Positions 47,325 through 58,740 of a stretch of 64,000 nucleotides of DNA are shown here, piece by piece. Source of the stretch: Ptiloglossa arizonensis (Eukaryota > Arthropoda > Insecta > Hymenoptera > Colletidae). The position numbers were made by a program, and so were the translations under genes. The DNA lies in contig NC_135061.1 of assembly GCF_051014685.1 (NCBI RefSeq), positions 868,001 to 932,000 on the forward strand, given 5' to 3'. How positions within the stretch are numbered: position 1 is the stretch's first letter; every line of letters starts with the position of its first letter. The notes beneath the pieces were generated by a model. That model saw only the letters and a list, made by a program, of their open reading frames with translations. It did not search any database and had not been told where the DNA came from.

Positions 47325-47925
47325 AATATTGTTATTCTTTTCGAATGTTAACAACTTTCCAGATATTCCTAGGAATGAAGATACTTCCTTTTCAGTTTAC
47401 AATTTGGAGTTCATTTTTCACGTGGAATTGATTTTCGAGGGAAATATTGTTATTCTTTTCGAATGTTAACAACTTTCCAAATATTCCTATGAATGAAGAT
47501 ACTTTCTTTTCAGTTTACAATTTGGAATTCATTTTTCACGTGGAATTGATTTTCCAGGGAAATCTTGTTCTTTTTTTCGAATGTTACCAACTTTCCAGAT
47601 ATTCCTAGAAATGAAGATACTTCCTTTTCAGTTTACAATTTGGAGTTCGTTTTTCACGTGGAATTGATTTTCCAAGGAAATCTTGTTCCTCTTTTCAAAT
47701 GTTACCAAATTTCTAAATATTCCTATGGATAAAGATACTTCCTTTTCAGTTTACAATTTGGAATTCATTTTTCACGTGGAATTGATTTTCCAGGGAAATC
47801 TTGTTCCTCTTTTCAAATGTTACCAAATTTCGAAATATTCCTATGGATAAAGATACTTCCTTTTCAGTTTACAATTTGGAGTTCATTTTTCACGTGGAAT
47901 TTATTTTCAAGGGAAATCGAGCCAA
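47325..47925. repeat. 118-bp minisatellite, five copies
   Basis: ttcagtttacaatttggagt or its close variant starts at 47391, 47509, 47627, 47745 and 47863, exactly 118 bp apart. Each unit also contains ttcacgtggaattgattttc and an aatattcctatg-like segment. Copies 4 and 5 share changes (tatggataaag) not present in copies 1-3. Confidence 0.95.
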
Positions 47926-49146
47926 CAAGTTCGTTTCTGTACGTTCCCGTTTGCTCGTTCGAATTAAATATCGTTACTTTTAATTCGTCGATCGAACGAC
48001 GAAAGTGTGTAACAATTACGCGCGGAAAGATAGTCACGGGTAAATCCTTGCACCCTTTGCGTGCAGGTTGCAACTGTTAATCATGCAGTATTCTCCAAAC
48101 AATCGCGTGTCCCGTGCACTCTATTCTTCCGATCGTTCGAGTGTTATCCCTATCATTTTGACCGGTACGATTGAAGAGTCTTCGAATTTACAGACCGAGC
48201 GATTCTAGGTCAAACGTCGATGGAAATACATATTCGAATCGAGCCGAAGCCTGCAGGTGTTTTTGTTTGGGAATAATAACAATGCGTCTGGTACCGTGAC
48301 AGGGTTGTACGTGTACATTAAATGCGAAAGGAACGTAATAATACAGTATCGAGCGGAGAAAGTAAAAATAAGTATACTTTCGGTACAATGCCGGGGTACG
48401 GCTATACACTATTATTGGTTTAACTTTGAAAACAATGTAACGGGAGAGCAACGGAGGAATAAAGAAAAGAGGGAAAGAAAAGTGGAAAATAAGAATAAAC
48501 GCAAACTCTCTTGGAAACGGCCAATTACAACTTGTGGAGATTTTACGATAATCGAGATTAATATGCACGAGAGAGGTGCATAGGAAAGGAGAATATTGTA
48601 ATGCACCACAACGCGGAAAGTTTTATCATTGCGTAACCATTTACGTTTCGAGTTCACTAAACGCGGTATCGTTGTTATTTCTACCTGGAACCGTATTCTT
48701 TCGGTGCTTCTTTTAATTAATCGCGCGACGCCTTAGCAACGCAAGGTCGAAGGTTGTTGGATTAACCCTAATACGATCCAAGACGATACCGCTCAAGAAA
48801 TGTAGTAAATTATCCCCGATAGATATTTTCAAGTCGAAGAAAATTCATAGAGAGATAGCAGACAAATGATTCGCTGATACGTACTACGAGAAAAGCCTAG
48901 AAAACTTTTAAACCCTGAAGAAAAATGGGAACGAAGGTTAAAGAAAATTTAAAGCGAAGAGTGGGAAGTTTTCTCTTACCGTGGCAAAGAAAGCTGAAGA
49001 AACTCTTTCGAAAGAACACGGTGGTCAATGATCATTTTTAACAAACATGGAAAACATAACGAAACAATGTCCAACGAGAAACGTCCGAACCTATTAATTT
49101 TTGAACCGTGTGGAGAAATTTTCCAAAACTCGAGGATAAACAGAGA
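47926..49146. other. Unique spacer
   Basis: Frames of 126 aa (minus, 48568-48188) and 108 aa (plus) overlap and show no domain. A purine-rich stretch lies at about 48455-48510. Confidence 0.35.
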
Positions 49147-49402
49147 GTGTCCCAATTATCACCGGTCGATTTACTTTCTGAATAGAACTCAAACGGTTTA
49201 AGTAATCTCGATACTTTTTTTTTAATTAAAGTTCCCAATTCTTCGCAATACGCCTGAATAATTTTCACGCGTTCTTTCACCGTGTACTTCTCCACGATTA
49301 ATTTCCCATTTGTCTAGATGACGCGTGTCGAGTTTCGGATGAATCGGTTGGACGTTTTAAAAATAGCGGGAAATTCAAATCGACCGGTGATAATTGGGAC
49401 AC
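49147..49402 (-). mobile_element. MITE-3 copy 2, with remnant transposase start codons
   Basis: Perfect 26-bp inverted ends: the left begins gtgtcccaattatcaccggt and the right is its reverse complement. On the minus strand an ATG at 49295 opens MEKYTVKERVKIIQAYCE, which matches the N-terminal helix-turn-helix region (DUF4817-type) of insect Tc1/mariner-superfamily transposases. The match ends after about 18-20 codons, and the element's far end follows. The element is thus an autonomous transposon with almost its whole gene deleted. Confidence 0.85.
49226..49295 (-). pseudogene. Transposase N-terminal remnant inside MITE-3
   Basis: Only the first approximately 18 codons resemble a transposase; the frame then reads LGTLIKKK and unrelated residues into the terminal repeat. 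All catalytic residues are missing, so it cannot be active. Confidence 0.6.
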
Positions 49403-50322
49403 CCTCGTCGAAGAACGATCACGAGTGTACGGGTTATCCTTCCGTTAAGTCGGTTTGAAGAAGACCCCCGAGCTTCATCGAGTTTCGCATTAGGAGGATC
49501 GTTGTCGATCTATCTCTGTAACGCAAAGGAAACAGCAAAAGACAATTTCCTCCGACACGAGTCGATCGTTTTAAGCACGGACCAGGAGAGAGATACTATT
49601 AACCGGGTCTCGTTTCGACAACCGGCTGCGAAACCTTTTCGAGGTCCGATTGGAACATCGATGATAAGTAAGGTCGGTTTTGTTCGGCGGCGACAGGTTC
49701 AACGGGCTTTTAAAGACGTTCTGTCGATCGTCTCGCCAGTTTTGCCCATCTAATCTTTCGTTCCTCCACCTTGCTAGACGATTTTCTTCGGAAATCGCTC
49801 CGAGATTCAATAACTGACAAGAGAATCGAATCTGCTCGGGGAATAATAGCAATCGTCGCTGCGCGAGAATTGCCTCGGCGCGAGTCTACCAGCCGTTCAA
49901 CGTTCAAAAAAGGGAAGGAACCGAAAGTTTCCTTCTAGGGTTGCGCGTGGAACTTCGAGCTCGATTAACCAGGGTAAACATACTTGACCGTCTAATCGTG
50001 TCGTTGAGTTTCCGGCCCTTTTACGTTTCACGAGCTCGAGGAACTTTACGAGCCACACGGAGTGAAAATAATACATCGACGCGTTCAACGCCGCGCCATT
50101 TTTCCATACTCGAGGACGATCGCGAGAATTTGATCGAAACGTACCGCAGAAGGTAGAAATATTCGTTAATTTGTCGATGCACTTGTTATTTTCTAATATT
50201 ACCAACGAGATGAATTGTATTCAAGATGCAAATATTCCAGCTTTCGTTCATCGCTGCCTCTCATCGCTTGATTGAAGTTGGTTACTAAATTTTATTCTTG
50301 GATTATAATTATACTAAACATT
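49403..50322. other. Unique spacer
   Basis: Frames of 93-119 aa on opposite strands at 49394-50205 overlap and lack domains. No repeat was matched until 50323. Confidence 0.35.
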
Positions 50323-50510
50323 AAGTTATAATTGTACCTCTTTTGTTCCAATTTTTTCTTTTATATTCATTTTATTCGTTTTCATTTTAGGGTCTCTTAG
50401 CTGACAATTTGACGTTTCCATTCCTAGCCACGAGGAGGTGGATCCAATTCTTGCATTGTCATTTTTAAATTAATTTCTTTCTTATTTTATTCTTTCTTCT
50501 TCTTTTTACT
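50323..50510. repeat. Direct repeat R-E, left copy
   Basis: From aagttataattgtacctctt through ccattcctagccacgaggag and ggatccaattcttgcattgt it matches 51661-51840 closely in the same orientation. The two copies bracket two other tandem arrays. They lack TG...CA ends, so I do not call them LTRs. Confidence 0.85.
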
Positions 50511-50905
50511 TCTTTCGTCTTCCTTTAGATTCTTCTTCTTCTTTCTCCTTTCATATTTCTCTTCTTCCTTATTCCTCTTTCTTCTTTAATATTTCTCTTC
50601 TTCCTTTAGATTCTTCTTCTTCTTTCTTTTTTCATATTTCTCTTCTTCCTTATTCTTCTTTCTTCTTTAATATTTCTCTTCTTCCTTTAAATTCTTCTTC
50701 TTCTTTCTCCTTTCATATTTCTCTTCTTCCTTATTCTTCTTTCTTCTTTAATATTTCTCTTCTTCCTTTAGATTCTTCTTCTTCTTTCTCCTTTCATATT
50801 TCTCTTCTTCCTTATTCTTCTTTCTTCTTTAATATTTCTCTTCTTCCTTTAGATTCTCCTTCTTCTCTTTTTTTTCATATTTCTCTTCTTCCTTATTCTT
50901 CTATT
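50480..50905. repeat. 81-bp polypyrimidine minisatellite, about five copies
   Basis: tcctttagattcttcttctt or its near variant starts at 50522, 50602, 50683, 50764 and 50845. The plus strand is almost entirely C and T apart from occasional aat, cat and tta words. Subrepeats of ttcttcttt make it internally repetitive. Long mirror-like pyrimidine tracts of this kind can form triplex DNA and slow replication. Confidence 0.9.
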
Positions 50906-50924
50906 TTCTTTTTTCACTTTCAGA

Positions 50925-51160
50925 CACTTTAGACACGCTTTTGGCCTTTTTGTTAATATCGATCTGTAACTTGTAACCGTTGTAACTATGCAACGTCGGT
51001 AACCACAAGGCGATCAACGTGTCAACGATAGACACGCTTCTGGACTTTTTGTTAATATCGATCTGTTACTTTTAACCGTTGTAACATTGCAACGTCAGTG
51101 ACCACAAGACGATCAACGTGTCAACGATAGACACGGTTCTCTATTTTTTGTCAATATCGA
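50925..51160. repeat. 99-bp tandem repeat, 2.3 copies
   Basis: agacacgcttttggcctttt at 50931 recurs at 51030 (agacacgcttctggactttt) and, in part, at 51129. Each full copy holds gttaatatcgatctgt, a ttgcaacgtc-like word and gatcaacgtgtcaacgatag. Confidence 0.9.
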
Positions 51161-51660
51161 TCAGTCGGTTGCGGTTCGTTTAAATACGGTTTCGTCTCGG
51201 TGTAACGAAAGGAACGATCGGAAATTCCTGAAACGGCGCCGTGAAAGAGAATCTAGTTGCGCGGCGAGACACGAGCTTGTTAGGGGCACGCCCGAAACAG
51301 GGACATCCTTCTACGATCAAGGAAGATGTCACGTTCGAGCGAACACCAAAAGAACGCGCCGGTCAATCTTATCTATTTCGAGGGGCAGCGATTGTCCTTC
51401 GAGTTTCAAGGAGGTCTGGATAGTTTCGCTCGGATTATCGAGGGCTGCGCGACCGAAGGTCGAGATCCCAGGACCGAGAAAATTCTCCAAGGAACGATAA
51501 AATTACACCACTACCGAGAAGTCGACTCTTTACAATCCTCCTGAAGATTCAACGATTCAAACATCCAACGATCTTAAACCATTAATTCCACAATCTTTTC
51601 GTTATCCGTGCTCGATTTCGCATAACCGAGGAACCTAACGTTTCATTGTACCAAGTATCA
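51161..51660. other. Unique CpG-rich spacer
   Basis: Two short plus-strand frames (60 and 72 aa) overlap with no domain. No repeat was matched. Confidence 0.3.
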
Positions 51661-51840
51661 AGTTATAATTGCACCTCTTTTGTTCGAATTTTCTTTTGTA
51701 TTTATTTTATTTAGTTTCATTTTAGGCTCTCTTAGCTGTCAATTTGTTTCTTCCATTCCTAGCCACGAGGAGGTGGATCCAATTCTAGCATTGTCATTTT
51801 TAAATTAATTTCTTTCTTCGTTTATTCTTTATTCTTATTT
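51661..51840. repeat. Direct repeat R-E, right copy
   Basis: Partner of 50323-50510; the shared core is ccattcctagccacgaggag followed by gtggatccaattct. Divergence is greatest in the T-rich ends. Confidence 0.85.
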
Positions 51841-52420
51841 CTATTCCACGAATCAGTGATATTTTATCTCAAAGAAACGAAAAAGGATAACTATATAATT
51901 ATAGAACTATCGGAAGATTCGTTAATTCTTCTATACGATCGAGTTGTGTTTGTACGTATGTTTAAGAACATATTATATCTATCGATCTCTAATGTTTCTA
52001 TCCGTAGTTTATTCTCACGGGCTAATTTTGCAAAATTTCGATGGGTAAAAAATTTCTGGTAAATACATTTTTACATTTTACTCCAACACCGATAGCCTTT
52101 ATTCTCGCGTTATTTTTACGAATTCTCGTTAACGTTACACAATGTCGTACATTACGACCGTTCCCATTATCTCGACGGAATCGAACGCGTCAACAAGGGC
52201 TAAATAAATCTGTAAAATGATGGGAACGAACGCGGGGCTCAAACAACTTCGCGGGAACATTTCGCTAAAACGTTTAATCCGACAGTGTCGTCAAAAGTTG
52301 GATAATTTGTTCCACGAAAGCTCCGGATATCTGTCTGGAAACGCTTTTACCGTGGACAAGCTTTTCCACTATTAAAAATCCTTATAATCATCGGTCCGCT
52401 TGTCCGTTTTGGTTATTTTA
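51841..52420. other. Unique spacer
   Basis: Small frames only. No repeat was matched. Confidence 0.3.
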
Positions 52421-52421
52421 A

Positions 52422-53092
52422 GGGAGGACACCGCCCTGAGACGTCAAAAAAATAAGTTCCTGAATTTTTTTTCCAAGCAGTTACTGAACGAAATATGTAG
52501 TCTTTTTTAGAGAATATAAATATAATTTTTAGCTCGATTTTACAATTTTTCGAGAGTAAAAATCGTACAAAACGACGAAGTTATTCGCTAATCTCGGAAC
52601 CCCTTCTGGTGAAACATTGTTCGTTGAATGCCATAGTTGGCAAGAACTGGGAGATTTGATAAAGTTTGATGAAAAAAATATCGTCGACTCGTAAACTAGA
52701 AACTATTATCCAAAATATAGCGTATGGTTTTTCGAAAATGTTAATAATTGTAGAAATGGTCGAAGTTTGAAGAAAAACGATCATATTTGTCCAAACGAAC
52801 GACTTTGAACTTTTATAAAAAATTAAATACTTAACACATTTAAAAAATCGTACATTGTATTGTAAAATACTCTATGCAGAATATCTCTAAAATTTAAAGT
52901 AAATTAAACGTGTAGTTCCGGAGATTTCGTATCGAATTGAAAAATATCGAATTTCGAGAAAAACGTAACCCAAGTATACATATCGCTGCAACTTCTCAAA
53001 ATGTTTGAATATCGTAAACATTCGACACGCTTTAAACTCTTTTCTTAAAGTAAGAAAAAAAGAATTTAATTTCTCCCAGTAGTGTGCCCCTT
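52422..53092. mobile_element. Possible degenerate DNA element with imperfect inverted ends
   Basis: The left edge reads agggaggacaccgccctgag and the right edge ctcccagtagtgtgcccctt. Reversing the right edge gives aaggggcacactactgggag, similar but not identical to the left. The interior is A+T-rich with no transposase. There is no clear target duplication, so this is a weak call. Confidence 0.25.
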
Positions 53093-54050
53093 TGTTCTCA
53101 CCAAGAAGAAGAGAAAACCGTAAACGTTACGTAACGTCGTGGGAACATTTCGGGAAGAACGAGAGTAGGAGCGCGCAGAGATCGTTGAAAGATTTTGGCA
53201 TATCCCGTAGACATCGAGTTCGAAGTGAAAAAACCATCCGTATCCATGCGTTAATATCCTGTTATGTTTGCCGTGAGCAATTTCGTGCCACGGGTTTTTT
53301 CCCCTGTCTTTGTCCCGTGTCGATAGTTAACCCGGCGCGAGTAGTGCGAGAGCGCAGGAGGCTACTCCGCGACGATGTCCACTCGGCCCGTTATTGGATC
53401 CTTATTTCACCGCAGACTTTACCCTCTCGAGGACGAAATATGCTCGTATCAGCACGCACGAGGTCTCTTATTGACCGCGTCGTCCTCTTTCTTCTCGTTC
53501 TTCTTGCCCGCGAAAGGTACTCGCCAAGAACGTGGAGATCGTAATACGTTTAGGTGGCGGGAGCGAGCCTTTCCCCGTGAGACAAAATGAGAAAAACCCC
53601 TATACGCCTTATTCAAGGCTTCCGCTATACCGAGTAAGCACTTTTCCCGCTAGACGCGATGACAAAATGAAAAGCGTTTTTCTTTCGATACCCCCAACCC
53701 CCTCCCCTGGCCACGATCCTTCCGTCTACCCCCGACCCCTATAATATCAAACTCCAAAGCGCCAATAAAACGGTATCGGCGTCCCTTCGGCAATAATAAC
53801 GACGCTGTACCGAGGTAAAGAGTCCGCGATAAAAAAAATCGCGATAGGTTATTGGAGAGGGCAAACGTTCTGTGGATTTTCGACACGTACCGGGACGGTT
53901 CTGTTTTAATATACATGGTATTTATCGACACGTTCGGAACCATCCGGGAATGCTCGAATTCGAATAATCGAGATGAAATTTTCACCTTCGAGACGATCTT
54001 GGAAACGAGATTGTTTTTGGTTTCGAGGATTGTCTTTTATATACTGTATA
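53093..54050. other. Unique CpG-rich spacer
   Basis: A 150-aa plus-strand frame (53092-53544) and a 111-aa minus frame show no recognisable domain. Confidence 0.35.
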
Positions 54051-54189
54051 TTGGGTCGTTCGGAAAGTCGTTTCGTTCTCCAGAATGGAGAATATGTAAT
54101 TTAATGAAACGTTTATACAATGTAAAAAAATCGTGTTTCGTTTTCACCAAAAAAAAAAAAAAAACGAAATCACTTTCCGAACAACCCAA
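54051..54189 (+). mobile_element. MITE-1 copy 8, adjacent to MITE-2
   Basis: The left end is ttgggtcgttcggaaagtcg with TA before it. The right end is cactttccgaacaacccaa with TA after it. The tccagaatggagaatatgta core and an A-run of about 16 are intact. Confidence 0.9.
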
Positions 54190-54191
54190 TA

Positions 54192-54364
54192 CTTTCATAT
54201 ACCAGACACTTCAAATTTGAACAATTGTAAATATACGAGTCGATGGATCTACGCGAAACTTTGCGCATGTTCGTGAAACGGTGGTGCAATCTTTGTAAAA
54301 ATAAAACGACGAAGCCAATAGCGCCATTTCTTATCGAACGACGAAACTTATCGAGCAATCTATC
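54192..54364 (-). mobile_element. MITE-2 copy, reverse orientation, one end truncated
   Basis: caattgtaaatatacgagtc, cgaaactttgcgcatgttcg and agcgccatttcttatcgaac are the reverse complement of MITE-2. The end at 54345-54364 (cgaaacttatcgagcaatct) is present. The end next to MITE-1 lacks roughly 40 bp. Confidence 0.8.
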
Positions 54365-56394
54365 AGAAAGACACCGTGGTTGGATATTTCATTTGTTTTA
54401 CAATTTTATCTTACGGTAACGGAACACAAATAAAATAAAATACAACGGGAGATAAAGTGATGTATAAATATTGACTGCGTCACGGCGAAAGGACCATCCC
54501 GCTTCAAAATCTAACCCTGATATCGGTTTGCTGTTTATTCGAGAGATTTGGAACCGCGTACGAGATCTTGGTAATCTGCAAACAGTTCGTTTCGACTTAT
54601 TTGTATACTTGTTCCACGAATTCGAGAGTCAACAACGAGACCAGGCTCGCGTACGAGCCGGGAATGATCGGTTCGAACGTTTCTTTCGAAGATAAGCAAA
54701 TAGCCGAATGTTTAAATCTTCTAAGACGTGAACGAGATCGTATCGAACGTATTTCGACGCCAACTTGTTGATTTCGAGTCGTGAATCTTTCTATGCTTAC
54801 TATCCACTTATTGAAATTTCCGTAAATAAATATATCTTCGAAAGTGTTAAATCGGTCTACCTAATCCACCGAGAACAGCACATTACGCTACGTAAATATT
54901 CTCAAACAGATTCATCGTCTGTACAATTGTAAACAGAGTTTACTGTCCTCTGTAAACAGTCCTCTGTGCAGTTCTTTTGTAACCGTAGAACCAGTCACGT
55001 TTCGTCTGTATCTGAATATACTTATAATTATCAAAGAAGCAATAATCCCAATTACTGATCCTTTTCCAGTGTAACACGAATTCTATCTGGAAGTATTATC
55101 GTCGATGAAAGACGAGCAAAGGTCACGATGATCGTTACAATTCCGTAGATAAAAATCGGTAGACGAGAATACCGACACGTCGATACAAGATATCAGATTC
55201 CGTGCACCCCGTGCAACTCGAGTTTGACATTGAACTTCAAACCACGTATATCATACGTGACACACTGCATAATTACGGTTCGACGCTTTATGAATTATTG
55301 CGTTGCATCCTCGGTGAGTAAAGTCTGCGCTAAAGATTCTCGTAGCCTGTTTTACATCGCCAATATGGTAGAAGAAAATTTGACAAATCTTTTCGAATGT
55401 AGGCAATCGCGTTAAATCGTTCGGTTTGCACAATTATTCGACATTTGGCACTTGGCTCGATGATAATTCTTCGAGCTAATTTACATTGCCCGTTTTACAT
55501 TACTTGTTTTACAAAAAATATGTCTTCGTATTATTTTGTGTACTATTTCATTTATATCGTCACTTTTGTTCTGTAGTAAACTGGTATAGATAACAAAACG
55601 AGTACGTAAAAAAAGTTTCTTCTTCGAATCAATTTGTTCAATAGTTACAAGCATCGTGCTGAGCAAACAATTTCGCCAATACTATTTTTGTCCAGCACTG
55701 TATAAAAGTGATGGTCGCTAGAAAATTTGGAATACGATTAAAGGGTTAGATAGAGAATTATTGAGAAATTTCTAGGTGTTCGTGCTCACGCCTCGTGATT
55801 TATATTCATTCACGAAACGGATGTAAGGCAACCGGTGATAAATTATTGCTCGCGGCTGGAGGACCACTTTTCAATATTCGTGGCGTTGTTCGATATTCGG
55901 TCGACTCGTTACATTTTAAATTCAAGGGTGGGGCGTTAGATAGGATGGACGTGTTCGATGATTCCTTTCGGAGCTATCGGGACCCATCGAAACGAACCGA
56001 GGAGCAACTTTGATGGGAAGAGGGATACGATGACTCTTCGGCTAGGAATTTCGAAGGGTGTCTAATTGCTTCAAAACTTGTCACGCAGCGTCGATCTCGA
56101 TGCTCAGCTGGAGCCTGTGTATGATTAATGGAAGCGGACGAAAAAATGAAGAACACGCACCTCTAATGCGTTTTGCCGATGATCCACTGTTTGTCACGTA
56201 ACGACGTCTACCGAAAGGGCAAAATTCAATATGCCCGGAACACGAACCTGTCGTTAGGTTCTGCTCGTTGACGAAGCTTTTCTTTCGTCGTTGATATTAG
56301 TTTCGAGTAGCAACGTACCTTTGGAAACCTGAAATTCGACTACCAAACGAAGAGTTAAATATGGACCACGATGTAAGAAAGGGGGCGGAACAAT
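54365..56394. other. A+T-rich unique spacer
   Basis: A TATA-box-like tataaaag at 55701 has no initiator at the right distance. Open frames are 60-74 aa without domains. No repeat was matched. Confidence 0.4.
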
Positions 56395-56885
56395 TTAAGA
56401 GTATTAATTATCCAAAATTCATTTTTGATCCTGCGTTCAGTGAACATTTCTATCCAGTTTTGAGAGTACCGTCTATGAGTTCTTGGACTGTTTCGTTATT
56501 GCATAAAAATATTATGGAAAGTATTGATATTGCATAAAAAAGGAGATGGAAGAATTTAAGAGTATTAATTATCCAAAATTCATTTTTGATCCTGCGTTCA
56601 GTGAACATTTCTATCCAGTTTTGAGAGAACTGTCTATGATTTCTTGGACTATTTCGTTATTGCATAAAAATATTATGTAAAGTATTAATATTGTATAAAA
56701 AAGGAGATGGAAGCATTTAAGAGTATTAATTATTCAAAATTAATTTTTGGTCCTGCGTTCAGTGAACATTTCCATCCAGTTTTGCGAGTACCGTCTATGA
56801 TTTCTTGGACTATTTCGTTATTGCATAAAAATATTATGTAAAGTATTGATATTGTACAAAAAAGGGGATGGAAGAATTTAAGAGT
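56395..56885. repeat. 161-bp tandem repeat, three copies
   Basis: agtattaattatccaaaatt occurs at 56400, 56561 and 56722, and a fourth start at 56882 breaks into other sequence. Each unit contains cctgcgttcagtgaacattt, tatgagttcttggactgttt-like text and ttgcataaaaatattatg. The array directly abuts the mariner remnant. Confidence 0.9.
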
Positions 56886-56943
56886 ATACAACTTGATATT
56901 AGTACTGTGCAAAAGAAATATGCAAAACGTAAAATGTGCAAGA

Positions 56944-57045
56944 GAATTACACGGATTTGGTTGGGAAATTTTATCTCATCCACATAATCCTCTGAACTTT
57001 TATCAACGTTATTTAACTGGCAAGAAATTTGACAATGTGAAATTG
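56944..57045 (+). pseudogene. Decayed mariner transposase fragment
   Basis: The plus frame reads ELHGFGWEILSHPHNP and then YLTGKKFDNV. Mariner transposases have a GWE.L.HPPYSPDLAPSD motif followed by a GKKF motif. Here HP and GKKF are kept, but the stretch with the third catalytic aspartate is deleted or mutated. It cannot be functional. No mariner ends were identified around it. Confidence 0.55.
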
Positions 57046-57060
57046 TCATGTCGTCGCCTA

Positions 57061-58198
57061 AAAAGTGGAAAATGGTTGTGCAAAGAGAGGACGATTGCAT
57101 TTTCTTTTCGTAAGCTGCACAGGTATGATTAAAATATTACTTTGTATATTGATATATTAAAATTGCATTTATATTACGCGAGATTGAAATTAATCTTTGA
57201 TTATTGATCGTAAATTCTTCGACTATTTCGTTATTACGCGTATTACAATTACATATAAATTAATTCGTACACAACTCACGTACGACTGGAAAGTTGGTTA
57301 AGATTTTCAACGAAATATCAAATTGTCGTGAAAAATTCGGCAACGGAGCTCCATTTTGTCCTCTTGCGCGAATTGTCAGTCACGCGTTAATACCCATTGT
57401 CGTCTACCCGGTTGCTAAACATTTAGGAATGGACGTTTCGTTGAACACGCGTGGAATACGCGCACTAAGAATTTAAATGTGCCCGTTCGGGAGATAAAGC
57501 GTATTACCCAGCGGTTGGAAAAATTGAATTTTTTCGTCTGAGATACCGTTTCCGGCGGCCACCCACGCTGCAATAAAAATAACGGAATTAACGGAGAAAA
57601 AGAAATCCAATTAGCGGGCTTTGGTGAAATGGTTACGACTACTTACGAGGTATAATCACGATCGTCGTTTCGAAAAAACTGAGCCACTTGTGAACGATTA
57701 CGTGTACATTTAACGCGAGCCTTTGAGCCTGGAATTTTCCTTTTTAATACACGGAACGAGTTTGCGAAAAATCTTTGTACAACGTTACACGATATGTAAG
57801 TGTAACGACAATGATACAAGTCTTAAATTTTCCCTTAGAAACGTGTTAGGAAAATTTTTCCATTTATCGTCACAGTTTCAAATTGCATTCGGAATTAGCA
57901 TCAGAAGCAATATCGTATTTAAAATACATGTATTTTTTTTTGTTTTTACTACAAACTGTCTTTTGTATTTAATTTAAAAATACGTTACTTTCTTCAAAGA
58001 CCACCTTTGTTCGATACAATACAATTTTATACGATTCTCTTCATACCTCGCGCGATAACCTTCGCTTGTCTACTCGCATGGGAAGTTTACGATGGGGTCG
58101 AGTGCTTTTCTAATCGGACCGGATGCAAAATATAGGGGACGATGAGTACAAACAAGTCCCAAAGTAGCAGCTGTCAACGACCAGCCATGTTTATGGAA
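57061..58198. other. Unique spacer
   Basis: A+T-rich sequence with frames of up to 84 aa lacking domains. No repeat was matched. Confidence 0.35.
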
Positions 58199-58740
58199 AA
58201 TTGTTTCAAACGCTCAACATTTGTCCACGTGTCTCACACGCGAGATATAGTAACTCAGCGTTAATTTCCCTCGAATTCAAAGAAGCAAACTCGTAAAAAA
58301 GATCGAGTCAATCACACGTATAGAAGAACGTGAAAATATCGTAGGAATTTCCAAATTTTCCGGAATCGTTACACGAAAGAATTGTTTCAAACGCTCAACA
58401 TTTGTCCACGTGTCTCACACGCGAGATATAGTAACTCAGCGTTAATTTCCCTCGAATTCAAAGAAGCAAACTCGTAAAAAAGATCGAGTCAATCACACGT
58501 ATAGAAGAACGTGAAAATATCGTAGGAATTTCCAAATTTTCCGGAATCGTTACACGAAAGAATTGTTTCAAACGCTCAACATTTGTCCACGTGTCTCACA
58601 CGCGAGATAGGGTAACTCAGCGTTAATTTCCCTCGAATTCAAAGAAGCAAACTCGTAAAAAAGAACGATTCACGAGTGTAGAACATGAAAATACCGTAGG
58701 AATGTCTAAATGTTCAGGAATCGTTACACGGAAGAATATT
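58199..58740. repeat. 181-bp tandem repeat, three copies
   Basis: ttgtttcaaacgctcaacat starts at 58201, 58382 and 58563. The first two copies are virtually identical over the whole unit, which suggests a recent duplication; the third diverges in its last third. Each copy contains cacgtgtctcacacgcgaga and a gtaactcagcgttaatttcc segment. Confidence 0.95.

Noticed and set aside
50323..51840. Pair of direct repeats as LTRs of a retrotransposon
   Set aside because: The repeats have no TG...CA ends, and only simple tandem arrays and unique DNA lie between them; no gag or pol sequence is visible.
55701..55708. tataaaag as a TATA-box promoter
   Set aside because: No initiator motif about 30 bp downstream and no coding or exon signal nearby.
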